Position numbers and translations under genes: made by a program. This document shows positions 1 through 9,812 of a stretch of DNA of 64,000 bases, in pieces (positions within the stretch are counted from its first letter, which is position 1; the number at the start of each line of letters is the position of its first letter). Origin of the DNA: JAACFF01 sp963807975 (GTDB lineage: Bacteria; Chloroflexota; Anaerolineae; Promineifilales; Promineifilaceae); the NCBI GenBank assembly GCA_963807975.1, contig CAWEDV010000001.1:2835194-2899193 (forward strand), given 5' to 3'. The notes beneath the pieces are model-generated. The model was not told the origin of the DNA. It did not search any database and was given only the letters and a program-made list of their open reading frames with translations.

Positions 1-161
1 TCGTGTACCTCATCAATATACTAGCACATTTGTTCTATCGTGTCAATATATCAATGAATTCCAGGTTGGACTTTTCCAAAGCAAGGATCATGCGCCAATT
101 TGTCATTGCCCCATCTTCATGGGGACGACAGATTAAAATGTAATCTGAGAATGGTGGGTGC

Positions 162-2054
162 CTAGTCCTGATCGAATATGGAGTAGTCGTATGGCTCTAC
201 CCCAGGTCCGTAGCGATAGACATTGGGGTATGGTATGTAATGGCTGGTCCGGAATTCGTCAATGAGGGTATCACCATCGGCGTTTAGCACGGTTCGTTGG
301 ATTGTGACATCAGCTCCTTCGACAGCCACGTCAATTTGTTCCACGGTACCAGGAGGCAGGTCGGCATCAAATTCCCAAGTGTCTACTTCAGGCGCCGGTT
401 TTACATTTTCGAAAACTGGTTCCGATTTGATTACCTGGCGCCCCATGCTGGTGCTGTACATTTTGAAAGTCAGCGCCTCATTTTCCTCATTGTAATAGTT
501 CTCAATGAGCAGGTGATGCGGGGTGTTATTGATAAATTTCATATCAACAATGGGCGAGTAAACGGTGGCATCCATGCCCGGCCCTTCCCCATCATCATAG
601 TATTGGAGCATATAACCATGTTCCCAGCGCTCGGTTATGGGAAACCCGGCTAGGAATGCAGATTGATATAGGGTTGTGCTGACCTGACAAACGCCGCCAC
701 CAATACCGTTTATCGTCCGTCCTCCAACAATAATCAGACCTTCTTCATAGCCATCATCTTCGCTGACGCTGCCCAGATACTTATTGAAAGAGAATTCTTC
801 CCCGGGAGCGATAACAATACCGAAGAAGTTGGCAGCGGAACGAGCGATATTATGTTTTCGGGGATCAGTAGAGCCGTAGAACCAGGTTGTGGTTTCGGTG
901 ATCAGTTCCGTTATCCCCAACGCACCTGCAGTCACTCCCGAATGAACGGAAGGGGTGATAGCTTGCATGATGAAGGGCACTGAGCGCTTGGATGTACCAA
1001 CCTGCTGCAAAAATTGGCTCACGGTTGCTTCAAGGTCCAGTGACCGGCCATCGGAATGGGGGGCGACCAACACCAATTCACGCGTGTCATCATCGAAGTA
1101 AAATCTCGCGTTCACCGGATCTCTATAGACCTGGTCGGCGAACTGCCGCAGCCAATGACGAACCGCGTTTTCGTCAACTGTTACGGAATGTTTTATGGAT
1201 CCATCTGCAGCTTCCTGCGCATCAACGCGCAGCCAACTGGCCAGTAGTTCCTGAGGGAGCTCTACCTGATCCAGATCGAGATCGTCCAGTGGTTCTGGTA
1301 AATAGAAGGTCATGGGACCGTCCAAGATCTGCTGCATTTCCTGGGCGATTACACTATCATCGTACAGTGTTGGGTATGTTTCGTGAACCAGGAGTTCCAT
1401 TTCCGCCGGCTGGAAATTAGCGATCGGCTGCAAAAGCCGGCTACGAAGTTCTGCGACATCTACCGAGCGGCCTGGCTGCCCCTGTTGGTATTGGGCGGCG
1501 TTATCCTCGTAGGTAATGGATGCGTCGACGGCAGGTTGATTGATTTCACCAGCCAAATCAAAGATGGCGTTGTCCATCTCTCCTTCATCAAAAAGAATCA
1601 CGGGCGAGATGGAACGACCGTAATACCAGGTATCGAAAACATCCCGTGCTTGGCGAAGTGGACCACCTGACCGTCCCACTGCCATAGCCGCGGCGACCGT
1701 CTGCTCCTGATCATAAGCAATACCCAGTTCGGCGGGCGTTTTCGTCCACTGCTTTCCGGACAAGGGATCATTAAAGCTAATATCACCCTGTTGTAGGACG
1801 GGCAGGGATTCAGCAACCAGCGTCTGGGCTTCGGCTCTGGTTTTCCCTCCGAGATCGATACTACCCATGCGCACGCCGGTATACACGCGACCTTCATGTT
1901 GGCTGCGATACTGGCCTAGAAGGAAAGCGATACCGAGCGTCAATAAGACCAGGATCAGCAGCGGGGGCAGCATGAAATAACCGATTTTACGGCCCAATGA
2001 AACTTTTCCAGATAAAGATTGAGGAATGGGTGCCTGCATATTACTGTTCGTCAT
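162..2054 (-). CDS. VanW family envelope protein
   Basis: A 630-residue membrane-anchored extracellular protein. One transmembrane helix lies near residues 20-45 (LPPLLILVLLTLGIAFLLG). It is followed by two regions resembling the peptidoglycan-binding-4 domain, then a VanW domain with the hallmark SFNKYLG and INGIGGGVCQVSTTLY segments, and a C-terminal beta-rich tail. VanW proteins are associated with the cell wall, but their biochemical role is not settled. The start was placed at ATG 2054 because a TATAAT box lies at 2072-2067, inside the longer open frame, so an upstream start would not be transcribed from it. No Shine-Dalgarno sequence precedes the ATG. The longer reading (to 2306) adds an Arg-rich stretch unlike VanW proteins. 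Confidence 0.88.
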   Translation of the reverse strand: MTNSNMQAPIPQSLSGKVSLGRKIGYFMLPPLLILVLLTLGIAFLLGQYRSQHEGRVYTGVRMGSIDLGGKTRAEAQTLVAESLPVLQQGDISFNDPLSGKQWTKTPAELGIAYDQEQTVAAAMAVGRSGGPLRQARDVFDTWYYGRSISPVILFDEGEMDNAIFDLAGEINQPAVDASITYEDNAAQYQQGQPGRSVDVAELRSRLLQPIANFQPAEMELLVHETYPTLYDDSVIAQEMQQILDGPMTFYLPEPLDDLDLDQVELPQELLASWLRVDAQEAADGSIKHSVTVDENAVRHWLRQFADQVYRDPVNARFYFDDDTRELVLVAPHSDGRSLDLEATVSQFLQQVGTSKRSVPFIMQAITPSVHSGVTAGALGITELITETTTWFYGSTDPRKHNIARSAANFFGIVIAPGEEFSFNKYLGSVSEDDGYEEGLIIVGGRTINGIGGGVCQVSTTLYQSAFLAGFPITERWEHGYMLQYYDDGEGPGMDATVYSPIVDMKFINNTPHHLLIENYYNEENEALTFKMYSTSMGRQVIKSEPVFENVKPAPEVDTWEFDADLPPGTVEQIDVAVEGADVTIQRTVLNADGDTLIDEFRTSHYIPYPNVYRYGPGVEPYDYSIFDQD

Positions 2055-2066
2055 CTCAAGGAGAGA

Positions 2067-2096
2067 ATTATAGCAAGAGCCCACCGGATGATTGAA
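2067..2096 (-). promoter_or_regulatory. Promoter of the VanW gene, possibly leaderless
   Basis: On the minus strand, TTCAAT (2096-2091) is followed after 18 bp by TATAAT (2072-2067). The ATG at 2054 begins 12 nt after the -10 box, so the transcript may start at or within a few bases of the start codon. Confidence 0.5.
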
Positions 2097-2230
2097 TAGG
2101 CTCATATCGAACTTAAGCAATTGTAGGGTTGAACGGGGGGCGAGACTGTGTGCTCTCTCACAAAAGGCGGTCGCTCTCATACTTGGCGACCGCCTCAAGG
2201 AGGGTTGGATTGCTGTTGAAGAAACAGATT

Positions 2231-4762
2231 CTAGGACGTTTCGATTTCGTAAGCGCAGAACTCTTCGAAGTTTTGGTCTACCTCGACCAAGTAATAGGGC
2301 ATCCAAGCCACGCCAAAGAGATCGACATCAATGTCTTTCTTATACGGTGAGACGGGAATTTCGCTGACATCGGCGATTATTTCGGCCCATTTCTCTTCAA
2401 TTTCCGCTAGTTCAGACTCCAACGTTTGCTTTAGTTCAGCCAAGTCGCCCTTAAGTTCATCGATTTCTTCGATTGATTCCTGAACATCTTCTTTGGCCCT
2501 GGCTGTTTTGCTGCGCTTCGTCATTGCCGATGAGACGCTCTTCTTACGACCAATGCCGAAAAACCCTAGAGCAGTTTCAGCGTATGAGGTGTACTCCTCA
2601 CCTTTACTGCGTTCTAAATCGGCCTGATCTTCCCGCAGTTCTCGTTCCTCACGAGTGAGTCTTTTCTGGACGGCGTCGATCTTCCTCTGATAGGCAGCAT
2701 CCAGCTTATCAATCTCGATTTCTTCTTTTTCTTCAGCCTCATCCGCGCACATCCGCTCAAACGCTTTGTCATCTACCTCAGGACCGGCGTAGACGCCGAG
2801 CGTCTCATTGGCTTTTACCGCTGCCGTGATATCGCTGTAGATCCAATCGGCGAAATCACTCTTCATAGATTTCAAGGTGCGACTGTCTGAAAATGGAGGC
2901 TCTAGAGAAATGAACCGGGATTTGGATGCAGGCCCTCGCTGAATGGCGCGCGTGTCCAACGAGTCAAGGGAGTAATCCTCCCAGCGCACGCTGCCGCGCC
3001 GGCTCGGTTCTTCAACCAATGCGGTTACCTGAATTTCATGATCCAGCCGGTACCGGCGATTTGTAAACTGCACTTCGGCTTGAGCCAGAAGGACCGGTCT
3101 GTACAAAACGCCATGTTCTTCCGCTCCAATGGGGATGGTCTGCCCTGTGTTCTTCACGGCATCCGACAGTGTCAGGGTCACAGGAAGGAAATACTCGCCA
3201 ATGGTTGCTGGAACGGCCGGGCTTGTGCTGGTACCTGGCAGCTGCAAGTTTGGTTCTGGTTCGGGCAGCGAAGCAGCTACCGCTTGTTGTGCGGCAGGAG
3301 CAGCAATGGGTCTTGTCTGCACCGGTGCAGCAGGGATCGCGGCGGAAACAGTGTCCTGAAGACCGGCCAAGGCATTAAGGGCTGGAATCTGCGTGCGGGT
3401 GACGGGCCCGGCGAGGTAATTCATGGCCCAGCGGGTTTGAAAGAGCGCCGGTCGCTTTTCATGTACATTGCGCAACAAGAAGACGCGCTTACCCAGAGCG
3501 GAAATGAGTTTGTCATATTCGCCGCGATTCATGCCCACCCCTGTCGCGCTGGTCAAGCCGTCGAGTAAGCGGCTTTTGTCCTGCTCCGTAGCCAGCTTAC
3601 CAATCATCCACGTGCCGGCATTAGACATGGCTTTGTAGTCAACATCAACTGGATTTTGGGTAGCCAGCATCAAGCCAACGCCAAAGGCACGAGCTTGTTT
3701 GAGCATACGCAGCATGGGTTCCTTGGACGGTGGGTTGCCAATTGGGGGTAGATAGCCAAATATCTCATCGAAATAGACTAATGCACGTAAGGAACCGGTC
3801 CCTCTTTTGGTGCGCATCCAGGTCTCAACGGTGGAAAAGAGCAGGGTGACAAAAAACATGCGCTCATCATCATTGAGGTGGGCAATGTAGAAGATTGTGT
3901 GGCGTGCACGGCCGTTGCTGTCATAAAGCAGTTCTTGAATATTCAGGGCATCCCCTTCCAGCCAGCTTTGAAACCCTGGGGAAGCGACGATATTGTTGAG
4001 CATCATTGCCAGCTTGAATCGATCTTTTTCCGGGAAGAATGTATCTATCTGAAAAAATCCCAGTTTTTCAAAGGGTGGGGACTGGGTCTGCATAATAAGC
4101 TCACCCAGATCGAGATCCTTGTCCTGGCTCCAAGCATTCTCAAAGATATTAGATAGCAAGATATGCTCACGCGACTGTACAGGATCGATATCAACCATTC
4201 CAATTAAGCCCAACAGCGCGGTGACGGTGCCTGAAATTTGTTCACGCAGTAGTTCTTCATTTCCTTCCCAAGGAACGTCAGGAGCGGCCAAAGAAGCCAT
4301 AATGCTAATTGGCAGTCCGGCGTCTGAACCAGGAGTATAAACAGCGAATCGAACGCTGTCTTTTAGGGCCTGGATCCGTTCGGAACCAATGCCCCAACCG
4401 GAAAGGCCGTTGCGCCATAGATTGGCTGTTTTTTCGGCCACCTCATCGACACTTTTTCCTTCGCGGCGCGCTTGATCGGCATTTACCCAGGGCGCGAAAT
4501 CCGAGGGCAGCAGATCAGGGAAATGCAGTAAAGTGTTGGTAATATCTCCCTTGGGGTCAATCATCAAGGAGGGAATGTTATTGAGCGCCGCTTCTTCCAG
4601 AAGATCAATACATAGCCCAGTTTTTCCCGAACCGGTCATCCCGACCACCAAGGCATGGGTGGTTAGATCGTCCGGATCATAGAGCAGCATTTCATCTCCA
4701 GTTTCACCCGTTGTGGGATCATTGATACGCCCTAAAAAGAATTTGCCATCGGTGTCGATCAT
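2231..4762 (-). CDS. HerA/FtsK-like ATP-binding protein with C-terminal coiled coil
   Basis: An 843-residue P-loop ATPase of the HerA/DUF87 type. Walker A GMTGSGKT lies at residues 41-48, a Walker B-like segment (LVYFDEIFG) near 325-332, and a sensor-like LMLATQNPVD follows. A Pro/Ala-rich linker separates the ATPase from a second beta-rich domain. About residues 670-795 are highly charged and predicted coiled coil. HerA-class ATPases are hexameric DNA translocases, often partnered with NurA nuclease; no NurA gene is visible here. The start at 4762 was chosen because GGGAG lies 8 nt upstream; another ATG is at 4768 and the open frame reaches 4873. The DNA-translocase role is inferred from the family. 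Confidence 0.82.
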   Translation of the reverse strand: MIDTDGKFFLGRINDPTTGETGDEMLLYDPDDLTTHALVVGMTGSGKTGLCIDLLEEAALNNIPSLMIDPKGDITNTLLHFPDLLPSDFAPWVNADQARREGKSVDEVAEKTANLWRNGLSGWGIGSERIQALKDSVRFAVYTPGSDAGLPISIMASLAAPDVPWEGNEELLREQISGTVTALLGLIGMVDIDPVQSREHILLSNIFENAWSQDKDLDLGELIMQTQSPPFEKLGFFQIDTFFPEKDRFKLAMMLNNIVASPGFQSWLEGDALNIQELLYDSNGRARHTIFYIAHLNDDERMFFVTLLFSTVETWMRTKRGTGSLRALVYFDEIFGYLPPIGNPPSKEPMLRMLKQARAFGVGLMLATQNPVDVDYKAMSNAGTWMIGKLATEQDKSRLLDGLTSATGVGMNRGEYDKLISALGKRVFLLRNVHEKRPALFQTRWAMNYLAGPVTRTQIPALNALAGLQDTVSAAIPAAPVQTRPIAAPAAQQAVAASLPEPEPNLQLPGTSTSPAVPATIGEYFLPVTLTLSDAVKNTGQTIPIGAEEHGVLYRPVLLAQAEVQFTNRRYRLDHEIQVTALVEEPSRRGSVRWEDYSLDSLDTRAIQRGPASKSRFISLEPPFSDSRTLKSMKSDFADWIYSDITAAVKANETLGVYAGPEVDDKAFERMCADEAEEKEEIEIDKLDAAYQRKIDAVQKRLTREERELREDQADLERSKGEEYTSYAETALGFFGIGRKKSVSSAMTKRSKTARAKEDVQESIEEIDELKGDLAELKQTLESELAEIEEKWAEIIADVSEIPVSPYKKDIDVDLFGVAWMPYYLVEVDQNFEEFCAYEIETS

Positions 4763-4966
4763 TGTCATTTCTCCCGTCACATCAAAGATTCTTGCTTTGC
4801 GATTCTTGATTTGAGGCAGCTCTGTTTTAAGAGCAACTCTACTGGGCTGAGATGTGGTCACAGCGCAAACCAATTATTCAGTCAAACAGTGGTTTCGTCA
4901 ACGTGATATCACAGCAGCACCGGTTAGTTTTTGCTAAGTGCGCGGTCTTTGGGATTCTGCTTATTT

Positions 4967-5665
4967 CTAGACCAGACTAGCTCCTGGTTTTTGGGCAAAG
5001 ATCAGGTCATATTCGATCTGCCAAAGACGCGTCTCAACTTCCGTAAAGCCAATCGCTTCTATATCTGTGGCAAAGGTTTCGCGGTCACGGTAACGACCGA
5101 CAAAAGTTTTTGCCTCCCAACCACGACGGCGGGTCGTGAGCAGCGTGCCACCGGGGCGGAGAACACGCAGCATTTCTCGCAAGGCAGCGGAATCATCCGG
5201 AAAGAATTCTAGGGATTCCAGGCAGGAAACAGCATCGAAGGTATCATCGTCAAAAGGCAAATCAGCGGCAGTTTGCTGGACGAGGCTGGCCCGATGGCGA
5301 TAGACGCGCAGCTTAGCCCGGGCGTAACTGAGCATCCGTGCTGAGGCATCAAGGCCAATGACACGGCCATTGAAAGTTGCTTCCTCCAGAAGAAAATGTG
5401 GGAGACGTCCCGTTCCGGTCGCCACATCAAGCACCAGAGGCGCCGGTTGGCCGGACATTTTAACCAGCAGTGGCTGCGTGACCAGAAAGCTCTCGCTGTC
5501 GGGATCAAACTGCTTGATACTGTCATAGCGCGGGGCAGCCAAATCATAGAGCCAAACGACCAAGCGCCGTCCTAAATAAACCCCTTCAGTAACCACAAGC
5601 AGCCAATAAAGCAAAACGCCCAGGAGCGCAGCCAGCAGCAGCCCAAGTATGATCCAGGTGAACAT
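4967..5665 (-). CDS. Class I SAM-dependent methyltransferase, membrane-anchored
   Basis: A 232-residue protein with an N-terminal transmembrane helix (residues 3-25, IILGLLLAALLGVLLYW). It is followed by a Rossmann methyltransferase domain of the UbiE/methyltransferase-11 type: motif I VLDVATGTGRLP near residue 70, FDAVSCLESLEF for motif IV, and LRVLRPGGTLL for the post-motif region. The substrate is unknown. The anchor suggests a membrane-associated acceptor such as a lipid or quinone, which is inference. It is divergent from fabF, with 138 bp between the starts. Confidence 0.8.
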   Translation of the reverse strand: MFTWIILGLLLAALLGVLLYWLLVVTEGVYLGRRLVVWLYDLAAPRYDSIKQFDPDSESFLVTQPLLVKMSGQPAPLVLDVATGTGRLPHFLLEEATFNGRVIGLDASARMLSYARAKLRVYRHRASLVQQTAADLPFDDDTFDAVSCLESLEFFPDDSAALREMLRVLRPGGTLLTTRRRGWEAKTFVGRYRDRETFATDIEAIGFTEVETRLWQIEYDLIFAQKPGASLV

Positions 5666-5803
5666 AGACAGATTCTACATGCCCACGGGGAATGAGAAAA
5701 CCAGACCATTGATCTTCCTGCACGCATCTTTCCATTAATTGGCGTGTTCTTATTGGAAATCAGCCGGCAGCGAACTAAATATGCCGGCATGATGGAGGTA
5801 AAC

Positions 5804-7051
5804 ATGAACCGACGGCGCATCGTTATTACTGGATTAGGAACCCTAAATCCACTAGGCAGTGAAGTTGCAACAACCTGGCAGTTGGCCAGCATGGGCAGGA
5901 GCGGCATTGGCCCAGTCACCGCCTTTGATGCCAATGATTTCAAAAGCCAAATTGCAGGAGAAGTAAAGGGTTTCGATGCGCAGGCGACCTTTGGGCGTAA
6001 AGAGGCACGCCGGCTTTCAAGAGTGACACAGTTCGCTCTGGCGGCAGCAGAACAGGCGCTTGCAGACGCCAGATTGATTGTTGATGATTCCAATCGGGAT
6101 CAAATTGGAGTCATTATAGGCAGCGGTATGGGCAGCATGGAGCCAATGATCAGCAGTACCCAAACGCTGATTGAACAAGGCCCAAGGAGGGTCAGCCCTT
6201 TCTTTGTGCCCATGATGCTGGCCGACACGCCGGCAGCGGCAGTATCCATCAACCATGGCCTATGTGGTCCCAATATGTCGGTCGCCACCGCCTGCGCAAC
6301 GGGCAACAATGCTATGGGCGAAGCGGCGGTTACGATTCAGCGAGGCGCAGCGGACGTTATGCTTGCTGGGGGTGCGGAAGCTTGTATTTTGCCACTTGCA
6401 TTCGCCGGGTTTGGTAATATGGGCGCTTTATCAGCCCGAAATGACGCGCCACAGAAAGCATCACGCCCCTTTGATGGGCAGCGTGATGGGTTTGTAGTTG
6501 GTGAAGGGGCAGCGCTGGTGGTAATGGAGGAATTACAGCATGCGCTGGCTCGGAAGGCAGCCATTTATGGCGAATTTCTGGGCTACGGAAACAGCTCAGA
6601 TGCTTACCACATATCGCAGCCTTTGATTGATGGCGCCGGCGCGGCCAAAGCAATGGCCTCCGCTCTGCGTGATGCCGGTTTAAACGCCGCTGATATTGAC
6701 TATATTAACGCCCATGGCACCAGCACGATCATGAATGATGCGGCTGAGAGCGCGGCCGTAAAGATGGCCTTTGGAGAACGAGCCTACGAAATTCCGATGA
6801 GCTCGACCAAATCGATGCATGGCCATTTGTTAGGAGCAGCAGGCACCCTGGAAGCGATCATCTGTCTACAGAGTATGCATCATAATTTGATACCCCCAAC
6901 CATTAACCAAGAAACGGCCGATCCCGCTTGCGATCTAGATTACGTACCAAACGAGGCCCGACCGGCAAACCTGCAAACCGTAATGTCCAACGGTTTCGGC
7001 TTCGGCGGGCACAACAGTTCAATTATTCTGGGGAAATATCAATTTGACTAA
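5804..7051 (+). CDS. fabF: Beta-ketoacyl-ACP synthase II
   Basis: Condensing enzyme of type II fatty acid synthesis, elongating acyl-ACP with malonyl-ACP. It is 415 residues, the usual FabF length. The nucleophile lies in TACATG (Cys164) and the two catalytic histidines in NAHGTST and MHGHLLGAAG. The C-terminal NGFGFGGHN glycine motif is present. ATG 5804 is preceded by GGAGG at 5793-5797; the open frame upstream to 5744 lacks this support. The gene stands alone, with no acpP or other fab genes adjacent. Confidence 0.95.
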   Translation: MNRRRIVITGLGTLNPLGSEVATTWQLASMGRSGIGPVTAFDANDFKSQIAGEVKGFDAQATFGRKEARRLSRVTQFALAAAEQALADARLIVDDSNRDQIGVIIGSGMGSMEPMISSTQTLIEQGPRRVSPFFVPMMLADTPAAAVSINHGLCGPNMSVATACATGNNAMGEAAVTIQRGAADVMLAGGAEACILPLAFAGFGNMGALSARNDAPQKASRPFDGQRDGFVVGEGAALVVMEELQHALARKAAIYGEFLGYGNSSDAYHISQPLIDGAGAAKAMASALRDAGLNAADIDYINAHGTSTIMNDAAESAAVKMAFGERAYEIPMSSTKSMHGHLLGAAGTLEAIICLQSMHHNLIPPTINQETADPACDLDYVPNEARPANLQTVMSNGFGFGGHNSSIILGKYQFD

Positions 7052-7072
7052 GAAAAGGGCGAGCTGAATACA

Positions 7073-7855
7073 TTAAGAGGAGCCGGTTTGCTCCAACTTC
7101 TCACGGTAGATTTCCTCGGATCCTTTCATACTGGCATCTATATGGGGGTAGGTCAGCCAGACCAATGAAAGACCAAACATAGCACCGGTCAAGGTGCGCA
7201 AAAACGGAGAGCTTTCACGCAGTGGAAAAATTGTGTTGAGGAAGGAGAGCGGTTCCAAAGCAACTCCGTATTGGCTGAAAAGCTGGCTGAAACCGTCGAG
7301 GGCAATGGGACCTAAGCCAAAAACAATGAAGGCCCATATGGGGAGCGGTTTTATATTGCGAAAGCGGCGCAGTAATCCATACAGCAGGCCGCCGATTAAG
7401 ACAAAGCCGTAAATGCCCATATCCCGGGCGCAAAGGGCAGTCTTGTAACCCATTTGCTCATTGCCAATAAATCTTCTTGCGGGAAGTAGAAAGGTAACCC
7501 ACTCTTCAACGTCAGGTGAAACGCCCACAAATTCTGGGATCTCGGGCATATACGCCTCAAAAGGCGTCAGGCTGGAACCGGCAAGCTCCCGAGGATATGC
7601 ATATTGATCGCCAAAGAGGAAGAATGAGCGCGAAGCCATTTGATGGCAAAAGGGACTGTACGCAAGGTAAATCAAGCGTGCCGGAGCAGTCGCCCCGCTT
7701 TGCATCAATACGGGCGCCAGCAAAGGAAGACCAACGTAGATGGCTATGGCGGTGTTGAATATAGCCAACCAATGGCATGTCAGCCCATATACCAGGCGAT
7801 CGATGGTTAAGGTCAGGCGGCCTGCCTCGTTGTTCGTGTTATTTTGTTCAGCCAT
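7073..7855 (-). CDS. DUF2085 family membrane protein
   Basis: A 260-residue integral membrane protein with about five hydrophobic segments. The signature YSPFCHQMASRSFFLFG near residues 67-83 and the later ALCARDMGIYGF segment are the paired Cys/His motifs typical of DUF2085. Function is unknown. It is the last gene of the cytochrome c maturation operon, 9 nt after the thioredoxin stop codon. The conserved cysteines and this position suggest a link to membrane thiol or haem chemistry, which is inference. Confidence 0.8.
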   Translation of the reverse strand: MAEQNNTNNEAGRLTLTIDRLVYGLTCHWLAIFNTAIAIYVGLPLLAPVLMQSGATAPARLIYLAYSPFCHQMASRSFFLFGDQYAYPRELAGSSLTPFEAYMPEIPEFVGVSPDVEEWVTFLLPARRFIGNEQMGYKTALCARDMGIYGFVLIGGLLYGLLRRFRNIKPLPIWAFIVFGLGPIALDGFSQLFSQYGVALEPLSFLNTIFPLRESSPFLRTLTGAMFGLSLVWLTYPHIDASMKGSEEIYREKLEQTGSS

Positions 7856-7864
7856 AATTATTGC

Positions 7865-8509
7865 TTACTGTATGGTTTCCGAAAGGTAACCATGCAATTG
7901 TCTTTCTGTAAGAGCGCCACGGTGAACGGCCGTGACTTCCCCAGCAGCATTGACAAAAAATGTGGCAGGTAAGCCAATAGCGCCATACGCTTCTGCCACC
8001 TTGCCCTCTTCATCCAGCAAGGGCGTGTAAGTATAGCCCATTTCATCATAAAAGAATGATCGCACCTTCTCAGCCTGCTCCGCTTCGTTTACAGCCAATA
8101 TAACGAGTCCATCATCCTCATATGCTTCATAAGCTCGCTGAAATTCCGGCATTTCCAAACGACAAGGAGGGCACCAGGTTGCCCAAAAGTTGACCACCAC
8201 TGGCTTGCCCTGGAAATCAGCAAGCGACACTTGATGCCCATCCAGGTCTGGTAGTGCAAAATCATAGGCAGCATCGCCTACATTAAGTGGAGCGCCGCTG
8301 TCCGGCAAGGGTACATCTTCCCGATTAACCCCTCTTGGCGCTGGCACCTGCTCAAGGACGGTTCCATTCTCTTGCTGCCCACCAAAAAGCCGGCTGCCAA
8401 ATAATAACAGGGCCAGGGCCAGGCCAAGGATAAAGAAGCCGGCTACCAACCAAAGTGGGCTGCGACCCTTTGACTTCGTTTTTTGCTTATTCACTTCAGG
8501 CTCAGGCAT
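7865..8509 (-). CDS. TlpA/ResA-like thiol-disulfide oxidoreductase
   Basis: A 214-residue extracytoplasmic thioredoxin-fold protein. An N-terminal anchor helix (residues 19-42) is followed by a TlpA domain with the redox motif WCPPC near residue 113 in the context NFWATWCPPC, and the cis-proline segment GLPATFFV. Such proteins keep apocytochrome CXXCH cysteines reduced for haem attachment and take electrons from CcdA. The CcdA gene directly upstream fits. AAGGAG precedes ATG 8509. Confidence 0.92.
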   Translation of the reverse strand: MPEPEVNKQKTKSKGRSPLWLVAGFFILGLALALLLFGSRLFGGQQENGTVLEQVPAPRGVNREDVPLPDSGAPLNVGDAAYDFALPDLDGHQVSLADFQGKPVVVNFWATWCPPCRLEMPEFQRAYEAYEDDGLVILAVNEAEQAEKVRSFFYDEMGYTYTPLLDEEGKVAEAYGAIGLPATFFVNAAGEVTAVHRGALTERQLHGYLSETIQ

Positions 8510-8627
8510 TCCCTAATTACTCCTTAGAGATAGCACGAATATGAGGGCAGCTAAACGTTGAATAACAACAGGCATCCCCAATTCCATAATCAAATGGTGC
8601 ATGTCAGATGACAATGTGGGCGTTCAA

Positions 8628-9737
8628 TTATCTGCCGCTAAAAAACAGAACAAATTTATCTTCAAAATCAGCAAACCAGATCGCAAGATCTGGAGGAACA
8701 ATGGCGTTAAAAGTTGCCAGGCGGCTGCTTAACAAGAGCAGTCCGAGCAAGATAAAGAGAATACCGCTGATGGCTTGTGTTGAATGTAGGTGTAGGGTCG
8801 TGCGATGATCGCCTGGAGTTGTAAACACCCACAGCGCACCCCCGGCCAAGGCAATAAGCAGTAAACCGATCTCATGAACAGAGCTGAACTGCTGCCCAGC
8901 AAGAAAATCAAAATTGCGGAAGGCATATTCAGCAGCAGCAACCAGGATGCGCCAGGCGGCCAAGGACCATATCAGCCCGACAACTATCATATGCACATTT
9001 AGTTCATACCCTTTACCACGCATGACGCGCCAGAGCATGCTGTCGCGGCTGGCTCGCCCAAAGAACGTAGAGATGATGATCAATGGCAAACCTAATCCCA
9101 ATGCATAGATAAAGAGGAGCATTGTCCCTTGACCCACAGACGCAGTTTGAGCGGCCAAGGTCAGAACAGCCCCTAGAATCGGTCCCACACAACTGGACCA
9201 GCCAACGGCAAATGTAAGACCAAAGATAAATGAGCCCCATAGAGAACGATTGTTTACCGCTGCCCCTCCGCTCTGACTCATGCCCGCAAAACCCTTGCCG
9301 AGCAAACTCATGACACCAAATATCAGAACGAGCGAGCCGCCAAAGAGGAGTATTAGCTGCTGGTTTTGAAGCAGCAGGCGGCCCAGCGCTGAGGCGCTAG
9401 CGCCCAATATGGCGAACATGCTGGCCAGACCAAGCATAAAAATCATAGTGTTGGCAGCGATCTGCCTACGGCCGCTCTGAAAAGCAAAAGCGAAATAAGC
9501 GGGCAGGATAGGCAGTGTACAAGGTGAAAGAAAGCTCAAGAGGCCACCGACCAAAGCCAGAATAGCCAATATCCAAAAAGGCTGCGTTTGAATTCCAAAA
9601 CTAGGCTGTCCGGAATCCCCTGATTGGGTCACTGTTCCAAGGATGAGAAAAGCAATCAATAATAGCCCTACCCCAAGTAGGATCAGGCGTCCAATTGGCC
9701 AGGAACGTATTGATGATGGTGCTTCGATTTCTGACAT
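8628..9737 (-). CDS. ccdA: CcdA/DsbD-type cytochrome c biogenesis protein
   Basis: A 369-residue polytopic protein moving reducing equivalents across the membrane from cytoplasmic thioredoxin to TlpA-type proteins. The first conserved cysteine is in FLSPCTLPILPAY and the second in GWSSCVGPILGAV, both diagnostic of the DsbD/CcdA core. It is longer than minimal CcdA (about 230 residues): there is an extra N-terminal helix (residues 17-37) and extra C-terminal helices after residue 260. AAGGAG precedes ATG 9737. It lies between ccmD and the thioredoxin gene on the same strand. Confidence 0.88.
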   Translation of the reverse strand: MSEIEAPSSIRSWPIGRLILLGVGLLLIAFLILGTVTQSGDSGQPSFGIQTQPFWILAILALVGGLLSFLSPCTLPILPAYFAFAFQSGRRQIAANTMIFMLGLASMFAILGASASALGRLLLQNQQLILLFGGSLVLIFGVMSLLGKGFAGMSQSGGAAVNNRSLWGSFIFGLTFAVGWSSCVGPILGAVLTLAAQTASVGQGTMLLFIYALGLGLPLIIISTFFGRASRDSMLWRVMRGKGYELNVHMIVVGLIWSLAAWRILVAAAEYAFRNFDFLAGQQFSSVHEIGLLLIALAGGALWVFTTPGDHRTTLHLHSTQAISGILFILLGLLLLSSRLATFNAIVPPDLAIWFADFEDKFVLFFSGR

Positions 9738-9812
9738 ATTTTCGTCTCCTTCTAAGACCTGTCAGCGTACAAGTATGCCAGAGAAATGATAGGAATCGGT
9801 AAATCTGCCTAC

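Noticed and set aside
109..124. Short CCCCAT/ATGGGG hairpin after the VanW stop, as a possible terminator.
   Set aside because: Only a 6-bp stem with no T-run on the minus strand. Too weak to call.
992..1420. Long plus-strand open frame opposite the VanW gene; similar ones occur opposite murJ, the ABC exporter genes and nitronate monooxygenase.
   Set aside because: Codon periodicity shadows of real genes on the other strand, with low-complexity or unstructured translations.
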